Source: Flavimaribacter sp024343425
GTDB lineage: Bacteria; Pseudomonadota; Alphaproteobacteria; Rhizobiales; Rhizobiaceae
Direction: 5' to 3'
Length of the DNA stretch: 64,000 bases
NCBI GenBank assembly: GCA_965227645.1
Contig: OZ245773.1
Span: 4,898,001 to 4,962,000 of the forward strand
Below are positions 52,062 through 63,424 of this stretch, in pieces (positions within the stretch are counted from its first letter, which is position 1; every line of letters starts with the position of its first letter). The translations under genes were made by a program, and so were the position numbers. Below the pieces are notes generated by a model that did not search any database, was not told where the DNA came from, and was given only the letters and a program-made list of their open reading frames with translations.

Positions 52062-53678
52062 TCAGTGCCGGAAATGGCGCATGCCGGTAAAGACCATTGC
52101 GACGCCGGCATCGTTGGCTGCCTTGATCACATCGTCGTCGCGCATCGATCCGCCAGGCTGGATTACGGCCGTGGCGCCAGCTTCGATGGCTGAAATAAGG
52201 CCGTCGGCGAAGGGAAAAAACGCGTCCGACGCGACAACGGATCCGATAGTCAACGGTTCAGCCAGGCCCATCGCTTGCGCTGCGTCGCGCGCTTTCTGCG
52301 CAGCGATGCGCGATGAATCCACGCGGCTCATCTGACCGGCGCCAATGCCCACAGTCGCGCCGTCTTTGGCATAGACGATCGCGTTTGACTTGACGTGTTT
52401 GGCGACGCGGAAGGCGAAGATCAGATCGGCCAGTTCCCGATCGGTCGGCTGCCGGTCCGTGACGATCTTGAGATCCGCCGCCGCGATGCGTCCTGCGTCG
52501 CGCGACTGAACCAAAAGACCGCCTGAGACCGTCTTTGCCATGACGCCGGGCGCGGCAGGGTCAGGCAGGCCGCCGGTCGTCAGAAGGCGCAGGTTTTTCT
52601 TGGCGGAGATGATGGTCATGGCGTCGTCGTCGACTTCGGGCGCGATGATGACTTCGGTGAACGTCCTGACCACTTCTTCGGCGGTCGCCGCCTCAAGTTT
52701 GCCGTTGAACGCGACGATTCCGCCAAATGCCGAAACCGGATCGCAAGCGAGCGCGCTGCGATAGGCGTCGAGCTGGCTTGTCGCCGTGCCGACGCCGCAG
52801 GGATTGGCGTGTTTGATGATGGCGCAGACCGCCCCGTCCGCCGGCTCGAATTCGCCGGCCAGTTCGAAGGCCGCGTCGGTATCGTTAATATTGTTGTAGG
52901 AGAGCTGCTTTCCCTGATGCAGCGTTGCGGTGGCGACGCCCGGGCGGTTCTCTCCGGTCACGTAAAAACCGGCTGTCTGGTGCGGGTTTTCGCCATAGCG
53001 CATCACATCGTGCAATCGCCCGGCGACCGCCCGGTAGGGCGGATTGTCCTCGTCGAGCGCTTCCGCAAACCAGCCGGAAATCGCCGCATCATATGCTGCA
53101 GTCCGCCCATAGGCTTTTGCGGCCATTTGCTGCCGGAACGCATAGCGAATTTCACCGCCGGTTTCCGAAAGCTCCGCTGCCAGAGCGTCGTAGTCGGACG
53201 GATCCGTCAGCACTGTCACATAGGCGTGATTCTTTGCCGCGGCGCGGATCATCGCCGGGCCGCCTATGTCGATATTTTCGACGGTCGTTGGATAATCGGC
53301 GCCCTTCGCCCGCACCTCCTCGAAGGGATAGAGGTTGATGACGACCATATCGATCGGAACGATGTTGTGAGCTTCCATCGCCGCCTGGTGTTCAGCGTCG
53401 TCGCGGATACCGAGGAGCCCGCCGTGAACGGAAGGGTGAAGCGTCTTGACCCGACCATCCATGATTTCCGGAAATCCGGTCAGGTCCGACACGTCCCGAA
53501 CCGTCAATCCTGCGCCGGACAGCGCCTTGGCTGTTCCGCCGGTCGACAGGAGTTCGACGCCGTGGCCAGAAAGCGCCCTGCCGAGATCGTGAAGACCATT
53601 CTTGTCGGAGACCGAAAGCAGCGCCCTTGCAGGCCTTATACGGTCTGTTATCGGAGTTTTTCTCGATATGATCGCCAT
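52062..53678 (-). CDS. purH: Bifunctional AICAR transformylase / IMP cyclohydrolase
   Basis: A 538-aa purine enzyme for the last two steps to IMP. The N-terminal MGS-like cyclohydrolase domain shows ALLSVSDKNGLHDLGRAL and VKTLHPSVHGG. The transformylase domain shows RYGENPHQTAGFY, IIKHANPCGVG and a C-terminal SDAFFPFADGL. It consumes AICAR, which is also the by-product of HisF/HisH. It is the last gene of the leftward htpX-rsmB-heparinase-purH run and is convergent with the MFS gene. Confidence 0.97.
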   Translation of the reverse strand: MAIISRKTPITDRIRPARALLSVSDKNGLHDLGRALSGHGVELLSTGGTAKALSGAGLTVRDVSDLTGFPEIMDGRVKTLHPSVHGGLLGIRDDAEHQAAMEAHNIVPIDMVVINLYPFEEVRAKGADYPTTVENIDIGGPAMIRAAAKNHAYVTVLTDPSDYDALAAELSETGGEIRYAFRQQMAAKAYGRTAAYDAAISGWFAEALDEDNPPYRAVAGRLHDVMRYGENPHQTAGFYVTGENRPGVATATLHQGKQLSYNNINDTDAAFELAGEFEPADGAVCAIIKHANPCGVGTATSQLDAYRSALACDPVSAFGGIVAFNGKLEAATAEEVVRTFTEVIIAPEVDDDAMTIISAKKNLRLLTTGGLPDPAAPGVMAKTVSGGLLVQSRDAGRIAAADLKIVTDRQPTDRELADLIFAFRVAKHVKSNAIVYAKDGATVGIGAGQMSRVDSSRIAAQKARDAAQAMGLAEPLTIGSVVASDAFFPFADGLISAIEAGATAVIQPGGSMRDDDVIKAANDAGVAMVFTGMRHFRH

Positions 53679-53765
53679 GTGCTTCCCCGGCCAAGAGACA
53701 ATGATGCCAGCCGCGTAGCATACAGTCGGAACGGATCAAACCGACGATTGGCCGCATGCACGGCT

Positions 53766-55472
53766 TTATTGGCCGTCAGGCTCTTCACGCCGCACCGGTG
53801 TGCGCACCAGCGTCCAGCCGACCGCGACATCGGCGCGGGCCGGAATGGTCAGGGCAATCTGTTCGGAGCGTCGCGGACCGACGAGGTCGGCGAAAAACAC
53901 GTCGTCCTCGACGACAGGAGCGGGGTTCGGACAGAAAAACGTCCAGTATTCTCCATCCGGCGCCTGAAGCACAACGTTGTTTTTGGGGTCGCGCGTCACT
54001 TCGATGTTCGGATGGATGTGAAAACGCACCGTGGCGCTCATATCGGTGTCGCCGGGAGCCTGTTTGCCCGCCGACAGAAGCCTGTCGCGCCCGCTGATGA
54101 TATTGCCGTCGGCGCTCAGCTGGATCGATCGCTCGTGAATGAGACCGAAGGTCTTTACATAACCGTCATGCCGGGCGACGAAACCCTGCCTGCCGGACGA
54201 ATCATCCGTCCGGTCGTATTCGACCACCTTCGGGCCATTGATCATCATCGGTCCCAGAAAGGTTGAGGTCGACATGGCGGCCGAGGAGCTGTCGCCGATG
54301 GTCAAGGTCGAGTGTGCGGCCGTTGTTCGCGAAAGTCTGGAATATTCGGCATGATAATAGGCGGGCGCTCCCGCATTGACGATGTACCGGTTGCGACCGG
54401 ACGACATCTCGAACGAAAGGCAGCCGGCGCCGGCCTCGGTCGACAATTCGAGGGGCGGCAGCGAACCCGTGTCGGCGATGACGATCGTATCGCTGTTGGA
54501 AAGGCGCTGGTATTTGAGTTGCGGCGCATGCCGGAGCGGCTGACCGGCGGTTTCGTCATAGCGCAGCACGGACAGCAGCCTGTCGGCGGGCAGGGCTCTT
54601 GCGCCGTTGAACAGCGCCAGCGTGCCTTCTGTATGACGGAAGAAACGCAGCGCCTGGAACATACGGTCGATGCTGGTTACAAGCTTTGACGGCGGCGTAT
54701 GGCCAAGATTGAGATAGGTTTGCCTGAGAGGAAGAAGGTCGGCCAAAAGCGCCAGCGAGGCATGGGGATTGCGCGAGATATGGCCGCCATCCGGGAGGAT
54801 TTGGCGGGCGATTTCATTGTCGAGCGCGCGGGCGGCCGATTTGATTCGCGCCGCACTCGCAGGTGTGGCGAGACTGGCCATGGCGAGAGCGATCCGGATA
54901 CGGAACCGAACCTCGCCATCGGGCGCCGCGCCGGCGATGCGCCGCAGGTACCGGATCTGCAGCGCTATGCTTTTGATAAAGCGCTTGTAGAAAGCACGGT
55001 CCATATTCTTGAGAATGATCGGCGAATGGGACAACCAGGCGATCAGCCGCTGCGCGGTGACGTCAGGATCCCAGGCGACGCCGGATTGCCGGCGTCCGAA
55101 CAGGCTGATCCAGTCTTCCGTCAAAAGCCGGGCGTCCTGATAGGCGGCGTCGCTGTCTGCTGCGCGCAGATGCCGGAGCCAGCGGAATCCGTGCAGGGCG
55201 GCGTCGAATCCCGGCGTCGGTCCGTCCAGTTCGAAGGGAGAAACGCCTTCGCACACGAGAATGCGCCCGGCGAGAGGAAATCGGCCGAGATGAAACTCCT
55301 CGGCGATATAGGGGTCGGCGATCCGCAGATCGGTAGGCGCGACGATCAGCCGGTCTGGCGCGGAGGCGAAACGGAAAGGGATGAGACGACTGGGCGATGC
55401 TCGCCGAGACAGTCGTCGCAAGCATTCACGCAGATACAAAGGGTAGTATTGCCAGTACAACGCAGCCGCCAA
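53766..55472 (-). CDS. Heparinase II/III-like protein
   Basis: A 568-aa protein with a C-terminal heparinase II/III-like domain (about residues 300-560, including TEAGAGCLSFEMSSGRNRYIVNAGAP and SRTTAAHSTLTIGDSSS with the conserved His) and an N-terminal helical region. No signal peptide is seen. The start is a TTG at 55472 preceded by GGAAA; no in-frame ATG precedes it before a stop at 55515. Rhizobia commonly carry such a gene between rsmB and purH; its substrate is unknown, and the family usually acts on polysaccharides. Confidence 0.85.
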   Translation of the reverse strand: MAAALYWQYYPLYLRECLRRLSRRASPSRLIPFRFASAPDRLIVAPTDLRIADPYIAEEFHLGRFPLAGRILVCEGVSPFELDGPTPGFDAALHGFRWLRHLRAADSDAAYQDARLLTEDWISLFGRRQSGVAWDPDVTAQRLIAWLSHSPIILKNMDRAFYKRFIKSIALQIRYLRRIAGAAPDGEVRFRIRIALAMASLATPASAARIKSAARALDNEIARQILPDGGHISRNPHASLALLADLLPLRQTYLNLGHTPPSKLVTSIDRMFQALRFFRHTEGTLALFNGARALPADRLLSVLRYDETAGQPLRHAPQLKYQRLSNSDTIVIADTGSLPPLELSTEAGAGCLSFEMSSGRNRYIVNAGAPAYYHAEYSRLSRTTAAHSTLTIGDSSSAAMSTSTFLGPMMINGPKVVEYDRTDDSSGRQGFVARHDGYVKTFGLIHERSIQLSADGNIISGRDRLLSAGKQAPGDTDMSATVRFHIHPNIEVTRDPKNNVVLQAPDGEYWTFFCPNPAPVVEDDVFFADLVGPRRSEQIALTIPARADVAVGWTLVRTPVRREEPDGQ

Positions 55473-55564
55473 AAGACCATTTCCAAACGCCCGACACGAA
55501 GTCCATTCGCGCGATTATAACACAACAGTCAAGCACAGGCAGGGTATAATTCGACTGTTCACAC

Positions 55565-56941
55565 TTAGCTTAATCGCATCAAAATACTGGCAAAAAAGCC
55601 ATCCAGTCCGGCGTAGGCCGGATCCGGATCGGGAAGCATGTCGGGCGTCGTTCTCAGATCGCCTTCGGACGTGATTGCCTGCTCAAGACCGGGGATGAAA
55701 GCCGGTTCTACAGCTTTTCGGTCTATCTCCGGGTGGGATTCCAGAATAGCCGACACGACATCTTCGCCCTCTTCCTTCGCGAGCGAACAATTGGAAAAAA
55801 CGACCATTCCGCCCGGTCGAACGAGCGTCAGCGCCCGCGCAAGCATGCGTTCCTGCAGATCCGCAAGTTTGGCGACATCGGATGGAGACTTCGTCCATGG
55901 AATATCCGGATGGCGACGGATCGTGCCGGTCGACGAGCAGGGCGCGTCGAGCAGCACAGCATCAAAGGCATGACCCGGCTGCCATTCGAAGAGATCTGCA
56001 TGGACGCATTCGGCGGCGAGTTTCAGCCTTTTCAGATTCTCGTCGAGTCGTTTCAGCCGATTGGCCGAAAAATCCAGCGCCGTCACAGAAGCCCCGGCGA
56101 GCGCCAGTTGCGCGGTCTTGCCGCCTGGCGCGGCGCACAGATCAGCAACGCGCCATCCCGCGATGTCGCCGAAGAGCCGCGCCGGTATGGAGGCCGCCGC
56201 ATCCTGGACCCACCATTCGCCGTCGGCGAAACCTTCAAGGTCGGTAATTGGTCCGTCGACATGTCCGAGACGTACTGATCCGGTCGGAGTCACGTGGCCG
56301 CCCAGCCTCGCCGCCCAGCCTTCAGCGTCGTTCTTGACCGTAAGGTCTATTGCAGGAGGATGACGGTGCGCCTCGAAAATCCCGGACGCGCGTTCCGGAT
56401 ATGCGGTCTCGACGAGTTCGCCAAGCCATGCAGGCGCATTGGTTGCCTGGCTTTGCAATTGCGGAAGCGCTTCGTTCTTTTGCCGGATCATCTGGCGGAG
56501 GAGCGCATTGACGAGGGCGACGAAACGACGGTTGCGCGGATCGCCGCGCGCCATCTCAACAGCGATGTTGACTGCGGCGTGCGCGGGAATGTCGAGAAAC
56601 AGGATCTGGGTCGCGGCAATGCGCAGTGTGTGTCTGAGTGCTACCGCCCCTTCCGGCAGGGGTCGGGTAACAAGGCGATCGATGAAGGCGTCGATTATGG
56701 GAAGATTGCGCAAGGCGGCCTGAAGGATCGCCCGCACCAGGGACCGGTCCTGCTCGGACAGAGCCCGCCAGGCGGGATTGCCATTGCCCGGATCGAGCAG
56801 CCCGTCCATGGAGGCGCGTCTGTCAATGATAGCCGAAAGCAGTTTGGCTGCAACCAGCCGTGAACCAAGCCCCGGAACCGGTTCACGGTTTGCTTTGGCG
56901 CTTTTACCAGGGCGACGTTTTTGCTTCGACGCTGACGTCAA
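55565..56941 (-). CDS. RsmB-family rRNA/tRNA cytosine-C5 methyltransferase
   Basis: A 458-aa SAM methyltransferase. An N-terminal NusB-like helical domain (about 35-170) is joined to a Rossmann domain with VADLCAAPGGKTAQL, LLDAPCSSTGTIRRHPDI and VFSNCSLAKEE; the two cysteines are the release and catalytic residues of m5C enzymes. The TTG at 56941 gives a four-base overlap with the htpX stop and AAGGGG at the right spacing. A GTG at 56947 and a start at 56986 are alternatives. Confidence 0.9.
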   Translation of the reverse strand: MTSASKQKRRPGKSAKANREPVPGLGSRLVAAKLLSAIIDRRASMDGLLDPGNGNPAWRALSEQDRSLVRAILQAALRNLPIIDAFIDRLVTRPLPEGAVALRHTLRIAATQILFLDIPAHAAVNIAVEMARGDPRNRRFVALVNALLRQMIRQKNEALPQLQSQATNAPAWLGELVETAYPERASGIFEAHRHPPAIDLTVKNDAEGWAARLGGHVTPTGSVRLGHVDGPITDLEGFADGEWWVQDAAASIPARLFGDIAGWRVADLCAAPGGKTAQLALAGASVTALDFSANRLKRLDENLKRLKLAAECVHADLFEWQPGHAFDAVLLDAPCSSTGTIRRHPDIPWTKSPSDVAKLADLQERMLARALTLVRPGGMVVFSNCSLAKEEGEDVVSAILESHPEIDRKAVEPAFIPGLEQAITSEGDLRTTPDMLPDPDPAYAGLDGFFASILMRLS

Positions 56942-57885
56942 GACCACGGCCCCTTGGGACGCGGCTTGCCTGGATTTCGTCCCCACGGGCCTGAAGAGGC
57001 GCCGGCGTCTGCGGCGCTGCGTTGATCGGAAAAGTCTGCGCCGCCGGAAAATTCGCCCGCCATCTGACGCAACGCGGCTATGCGGCTTTCCGTGGGTGGA
57101 TGGGTCGTGAAGAGATTATCCATGCGTAAACCGGCGAGCGGATTGATGATGAACATGTGCGCCGTCGCCGGATTACGCTCGGCGTCGTCGTTGACGATGT
57201 TCTTTGCGGCGCCGGCGATTTTCCCGAGCGCGGAAGCAAGCCACATCGGATTGCCGCAGATTTCGGCGCCGCCGCGATCGGCGGAATATTCGCGCGTCCG
57301 GCTGATGGCCATTTGCACCATTGCGGCGGCAACGGGCGCGAGAAACATGGCGAGCAAAGCGCCGACTATGCCGAGCGGATTGTCGCGTCCACCGCGAAAG
57401 AACAGCGCGAAATTGCCGAGCATCGCGATCGCGCCCGCAAGGGTTGCGGTAATCGTCATGGTCAGCGTGTCGCGGTGCTTCACATGGGCGAGTTCGTGCG
57501 CCATCACGCCGGCGACCTCCTCGTGGGTCAACCGGGCAAGCAGCCCCGTCGTTGCCGCGACCGCGGCGTTGGACGGATTGCGGCCCGTTGCGAAGGCGTT
57601 CGGCTGATCGTTCTTGATCAGAAAGACCTTCGGCATTGGAAGATCGGCCCTTTCCGCGAGTTGGCGCACGATGCCGTAATATTCCGGCGCCGAGCGGTCG
57701 TCCACTTTCACAGCATGGTGCATGCGCAGCACCATCTTGTCCGCGTTCCAGTAGGAAAACAGATTCATCGCGGCGGCGATCACCAATGCGATCATCATGC
57801 CGCCGGAACCGCCGATCAGGTAGCCGACGGCCATGAACAACGCGGTCATGAACGCAAGCAGCATCGCGGTGCGAACAAGATTCAT
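56938..57885 (-). CDS. htpX: Membrane zinc metalloprotease HtpX
   Basis: A 315-aa M48 protease that degrades misfolded membrane proteins. Two N-terminal transmembrane segments (LLAFMTALFMAVGYLI, GMMIALVIAAAMNLFSY) are followed by the zinc motif HELAH in VMAHELAHVKHRDTL, two further membrane segments and the EYSADRGGAEI glutamate ligand. AAGGAG precedes the ATG. A heat-shock-like promoter lies upstream. Confidence 0.96.
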   Translation of the reverse strand: MNLVRTAMLLAFMTALFMAVGYLIGGSGGMMIALVIAAAMNLFSYWNADKMVLRMHHAVKVDDRSAPEYYGIVRQLAERADLPMPKVFLIKNDQPNAFATGRNPSNAAVAATTGLLARLTHEEVAGVMAHELAHVKHRDTLTMTITATLAGAIAMLGNFALFFRGGRDNPLGIVGALLAMFLAPVAAAMVQMAISRTREYSADRGGAEICGNPMWLASALGKIAGAAKNIVNDDAERNPATAHMFIINPLAGLRMDNLFTTHPPTESRIAALRQMAGEFSGGADFSDQRSAADAGASSGPWGRNPGKPRPKGPWS

Positions 57886-57923
57886 ATGGGTTCAACTCCT
57901 TCCACGGTAGTGGTTTTTACCCT

Positions 57924-57954
57924 ATATGATGGGAAGTCCGACCCGGCAATTCAA
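57924..57954 (-). promoter_or_regulatory. Candidate heat-shock (RpoH) promoter for htpX
   Basis: On the minus strand TTGAAT (57954-57949) is followed after 15 bases by CCCATCATAT (57933-57924), close to the RpoH pattern CTTGAAA-N11-16-CCCCATNT. It ends 38 bases before the htpX start. htpX is heat-inducible in other bacteria, which supports it. A housekeeping promoter overlapping the same bases is possible. Confidence 0.5.
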
Positions 57955-57969
57955 TGTTGAAAGCTACCG

Positions 57970-58230
57970 ATGACCGTCCCGGAAGAATTCGATAACGCCA
58001 GCGAGGCAGGCTCAAAAACAGCCGGCTCGCAAACCGTGGGGCGCGCTCCTGAGGCAAAGCGATCGAAGAAGGATCTTCCACCGGCCGCAAGGCGGGCTTT
58101 GCTTGAAGCGGAAGAACGCAGGCGCAACAGCGACACACGGCGTCCGCAACGGGAATTGGGCGGACGTGGCGGGAAGGATCCGGCGCGTTTCGGAGACTGG
58201 GAAATCAAGGGACGCGCAATAGACTTCTAA
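57970..58230 (+). CDS. SDHAF4-like succinate dehydrogenase assembly factor (DUF1674)
   Basis: An 86-aa basic, probably disordered protein that ends in the DUF1674 signature GGRGGKDPARFGDWEIKG, with final residues AIDF. Mitochondrial SDHAF4 and its alphaproteobacterial relatives carry this end; in mitochondria the protein helps load the flavoprotein subunit of succinate dehydrogenase. The N-terminal half is low-complexity and uninformative. No sdh genes are in the window. It is divergent from htpX, 84 bases apart. Confidence 0.85.
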   Translation: MTVPEEFDNASEAGSKTAGSQTVGRAPEAKRSKKDLPPAARRALLEAEERRRNSDTRRPQRELGGRGGKDPARFGDWEIKGRAIDF

Positions 58231-58272
58231 GTCGAGAAAGTCGTCTATCCAATTTTACTAAAATTCGAGTTC

Positions 58273-58286
58273 TCGATTTAAATCGA
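58273..58286. repeat. 14-bp perfect palindrome upstream of tadG-like gene
   Basis: TCGATTTAAATCGA lies between the SDHAF4 and TadG-like genes, 119 bases before the latter. Perfect AT-centred palindromes of this kind are typical operator shapes, but no regulator is assigned. Confidence 0.45.
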
Positions 58287-58404
58287 CGTCAATTCATCAC
58301 CTGTATACCACTGAGAACGCATGCTCCGAATTTGGGACAGTGCGTTTCTCGCAGTTCCGTCGTGGAGATGCGATTGCCGGTTCCTGAAGGTCGGAAACAG
58401 GTCA

Positions 58405-59898
58405 ATGAAAACAGCAAAAGCGCGCCTGCTTTGGCGGTCATTCGCGAAGGACGAACGCGGCAATTTCGCGATGATATTCGCCTTCGCCATTCTGGCTATC
58501 TTCCTTTCTGCGGGACTGGCCGTGGATCTGGCGCGAAACCTTTCCGAAAAGACGCAGATCAACAATGCGCTGGACGCGGCCACGCTGGCGACTGCGCGGG
58601 CTTTGGCGGTGGGCGATATCGAGGAATCGGATGCGGAGTCGTATCTCAAGTCCATATTTGCCGCCAATCTCGGTCTGGATGACCTGACTTCCGGACAGTA
58701 CGAAGTCGTTGAGGTCGATATCGACGACGTAAATCAGGAAGTAACGGCGATCGCCAAAACCGATCAGAACCTGACTTTCATGGGAACGGCGAAACGTAGC
58801 AACACCCAGGTCGTCTCCGCTGATTCGGCCGCATCCTACGGCATGTCCGATATCGAAGTCGCGATGGTGCTGGACATTACAGGCTCGATGAGCGGAAACA
58901 AGATTTCGGCTCTCAAGAACGCTGCGAAACTCGGTGTACAGGAACTGCTGGCGATGAACACCGATACGGACGAGAACGTCCGCATCAGCCTGGTCCCCTA
59001 TAGCGATGCCGTCAATGCGGGTGATCTGGCGAAGTATGTGTTTCCTGATTTCTGGCTGCCCAAAACCAAGGCGCCTGCGTTTGATGCCGCGCTTTACGCG
59101 GAAACGGGTCTTGGATTCGATCCCTATTCATTCAAGGAAACCATGAGCAGCGGAATCGACGAGGATGACGTCGAGGATTTCTACGAAGTGCGCAGAGACG
59201 GCTCTGCTACGGACAATTGCGCGACCGACCGCAAGGCGCCCAAGGGCGGCGGAACGTCTTACCAGTATTCCGACGCCAATCCATCCTATGGCATGATCAG
59301 CAGGGATTCACGGCTACAATTCTGCCCGGCGTCGCCCTTGATGCTGCTTACCAGCGACGAATCAGACCTTGACGCGCGGATTGATGGCCTGGTCGCATCG
59401 GGCTACACGGCCGGTCATATCGGATTGCAATGGGCCTGGTACACCATTTCTCACAACTGGGCCAACTATGTTCCTGAAGAGTCCAGACCCGCTGTGATTG
59501 ACGAGGAGACGGCGAAATACATCATCCTGATGACCGATGGCGAATTCAACACGGCCTTCGCCAATGTCACGAGCGATATCGAGGATGTTTGTGAACAATA
59601 CAGGAAGGGCAAGTGCAGGGAATGGGGCCGGGAAATCGATTTTAATCATGGCGGTCAGGGTTCAACCTCGCGCACCCATACCGGCAATCTGTGCGACGCT
59701 ATCAAGGCCAGGAAGATCAAGATCTTCACAATCGGCTTCAGCATGAACAACAATACGGCCCTGAATATGCTGAAGGATTGCGCGTCGCCGGACGAAGGCA
59801 GCTTCACCTATTACTATGAGCCCGACACGGCCAACGAACTGACCGAAACCTACGAAACCATCGCGCGATCGATCCAGTCCCTGCGGCTTGTGAAATAA
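58405..59898 (+). CDS. TadG-like pilus-assembly protein with von Willebrand A domain
   Basis: A 497-aa protein. The N-terminal TadE/G segment (KDERGNFAMIFAFAILAIFLSAGLAVDLAR, residues 15-44) holds one membrane anchor, and the rest is a vWA domain with the MIDAS motif D157-I-T159-G-S161 and IILMTDGEFNTA. TadG minor pseudopilins belong to Flp pilus systems, but no tad/cpa genes are nearby. The ATG at 58405 is preferred for the TadG-like start; an in-frame ATG at 58321 would add 28 unlike residues. A terminator follows. Confidence 0.87.
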   Translation: MKTAKARLLWRSFAKDERGNFAMIFAFAILAIFLSAGLAVDLARNLSEKTQINNALDAATLATARALAVGDIEESDAESYLKSIFAANLGLDDLTSGQYEVVEVDIDDVNQEVTAIAKTDQNLTFMGTAKRSNTQVVSADSAASYGMSDIEVAMVLDITGSMSGNKISALKNAAKLGVQELLAMNTDTDENVRISLVPYSDAVNAGDLAKYVFPDFWLPKTKAPAFDAALYAETGLGFDPYSFKETMSSGIDEDDVEDFYEVRRDGSATDNCATDRKAPKGGGTSYQYSDANPSYGMISRDSRLQFCPASPLMLLTSDESDLDARIDGLVASGYTAGHIGLQWAWYTISHNWANYVPEESRPAVIDEETAKYIILMTDGEFNTAFANVTSDIEDVCEQYRKGKCREWGREIDFNHGGQGSTSRTHTGNLCDAIKARKIKIFTIGFSMNNNTALNMLKDCASPDEGSFTYYYEPDTANELTETYETIARSIQSLRLVK

Positions 59899-59926
59899 AA
59901 CGGCGCGCGTAGACGCTCCCTGCAAG

Positions 59927-59949
59927 GCCCTCCGGAAGCACCGGATGGC
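59927..59949 (+). terminator. Intrinsic terminator after the TadG-like gene
   Basis: GCC-C-TCCGG and CCGGA-T-GGC pair around AAGCA (8 pairs with one internal mismatch), immediately followed by the T-rich stretch AATTTCATTTTCTTT at 59950-59964. It begins 29 bases after the stop codon. Confidence 0.6.
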
Positions 59950-60005
59950 AATTTCATTTTCTTTCGGCTAATGCTCGGTCGGGATTCAAATCCGGCGGGA
60001 AGCAT

Positions 60006-61280
60006 ATGAGCGCAGACAAGAGAGCGGCGGCGATGATCAGGACGGTTGCGGACACCCTGCAGCCGCAATTCGGAATTCGCCTTTGGAACGGAGAGATAAT
60101 CGGACCGACGGATGGCCCATTGCTGGCGGTCAACGATCCGATGGCTATTCGCAAGGTCGCACTGAGGCCGAAGCTCGATTCGATCGTCGAACTTTGGATT
60201 TCGGGCCAGGTCGATATCGAGAACGGCACTATCTTCGATCTGGCGGAGAAAGGGCTGAACACCCGCCTGAAAAGGGGCATGAAGGATCTGCCCAAATGGC
60301 AGTTGCTGAAGAACGTTCCGTCTATCCTCGTCGGCCGCAATGAAGCCGATTCGGGGTTGGCGGGAGAGCGGCCTTTCGACTTTGGTTCGGACAAACAGGC
60401 GATTGGCCATCATTACGACGTTTCGAACGATTTCTACCGTCTCTTTCTCGATGAGAACCTGGTCTATACCTGCGCCTATTTCAAAGACTGGTCGAACAGT
60501 CTCGACACGGCCCAGGTCGACAAGCTGGATCATGTCTGTCGCAAGCTGCGCCTGCAGCCGGGCGAGAAGCTTCTCGATATCGGATGCGGTTGGGGATCGC
60601 TGCTGATCCATGCGGCGGAAAACTACGGCGTGACCGGACACGGGATCACCCTGTCGGAAGCCCAGATTGACCTTGCTCGCAAACGCGTCGTCGATCGGGG
60701 TCTGTCGGACCGGATCACGATCGAACTGACGTCCTACGAAGACGTTCGGGACACATTCGACAAGGTGTCGTCTATCGGGATGTTCGAGCATGTCGGGAGC
60801 GCCAATTACGACAAATATTTTCATTCGGTCTGGCGCCTGCTCAAGCCTGGCGGGCTCTACATGCATCACGCGATTTCACGCCGCGCAAAGCGCAGCAAGA
60901 AGGCGTTTCGACGCAAGAGCGCCGAACATCTGGCCCTGGTGAAGTATATTTTCCCCGGCGGGGAACTCGATCATCTGGGCATGAGCATCGAAAATCTCGA
61001 AGGACACGGTTTCGAGGTCCACGATGTGGAGAATTTACGCGAACATTACGGGCGCACCTGCCGCCTGTGGGCCGACCGTCTGCATGCGCGCTTCGACGAA
61101 GCGATTGCGGAAGTGGGCGCGCCGAAAGCCCGGCTATGGCTGCTTTATCTGACGGGTTGCGCGCTCGCATTTGAACGCGGCACCGTCCAGATCAACCAGA
61201 CCCTGGCGCGAAAACGCGCCCGCGGCTCGGCCCCTTCGGGCCTGCCGCCGACGCGCGAGGATCTTTACCGGCCGTCGTGA
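60006..61280 (+). CDS. cfa: Cyclopropane-fatty-acyl-phospholipid synthase
   Basis: A 424-aa SAM-dependent enzyme that cyclopropanates unsaturated fatty acids of membrane phospholipids. An N-terminal lipid-binding domain precedes the methyltransferase domain with QAIGHHYDVSNDFYRLFLD, the SAM loop LLDIGCGWGSLL and SIGMFEHVG. The C-terminal LTGCALAFERGTVQINQTL is typical. It is convergent with acs, 10 bases apart. Confidence 0.93.
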   Translation: MSADKRAAAMIRTVADTLQPQFGIRLWNGEIIGPTDGPLLAVNDPMAIRKVALRPKLDSIVELWISGQVDIENGTIFDLAEKGLNTRLKRGMKDLPKWQLLKNVPSILVGRNEADSGLAGERPFDFGSDKQAIGHHYDVSNDFYRLFLDENLVYTCAYFKDWSNSLDTAQVDKLDHVCRKLRLQPGEKLLDIGCGWGSLLIHAAENYGVTGHGITLSEAQIDLARKRVVDRGLSDRITIELTSYEDVRDTFDKVSSIGMFEHVGSANYDKYFHSVWRLLKPGGLYMHHAISRRAKRSKKAFRRKSAEHLALVKYIFPGGELDHLGMSIENLEGHGFEVHDVENLREHYGRTCRLWADRLHARFDEAIAEVGAPKARLWLLYLTGCALAFERGTVQINQTLARKRARGSAPSGLPPTREDLYRPS

Positions 61281-61290
61281 CTGGCTGGCT

Positions 61291-63243
<1,953 letters not shown>

Positions 63244-63374
63244 ACGATCCTCCTTCGCTGTCAGTCTCCGACGGTCGCTCCTGCAGGCGTCCGCTCCCGG
63301 TCTTTGTCTCCCCTTAATAGCAGGTGAAACACCGAGGGCAATTAGACAAATGGCCGTGATGGTTCTTCTCTTCG

Positions 63375-63403
63375 TTGCATTCGGCGCGAAACGTCGTTAT
63401 ATA
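63375..63403 (+). promoter_or_regulatory. Near-consensus housekeeping promoter of trcR
   Basis: TTGCAT (63375-63380) and TATATA (63398-63403) are separated by exactly 17 bases, close to the sigma-70 consensus. The transcript would start near 63410 with a leader of about 70 bases before the trcR start at 63480. Confidence 0.68.
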
Positions 63404-63424
63404 GCGCGTCAATTCCCGGAAATT

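Noticed and set aside
52809..54266. 485-aa open frame antisense to purH and the heparinase gene
   Set aside because: It crosses two real genes and their spacer on the opposite strand and resembles nothing.
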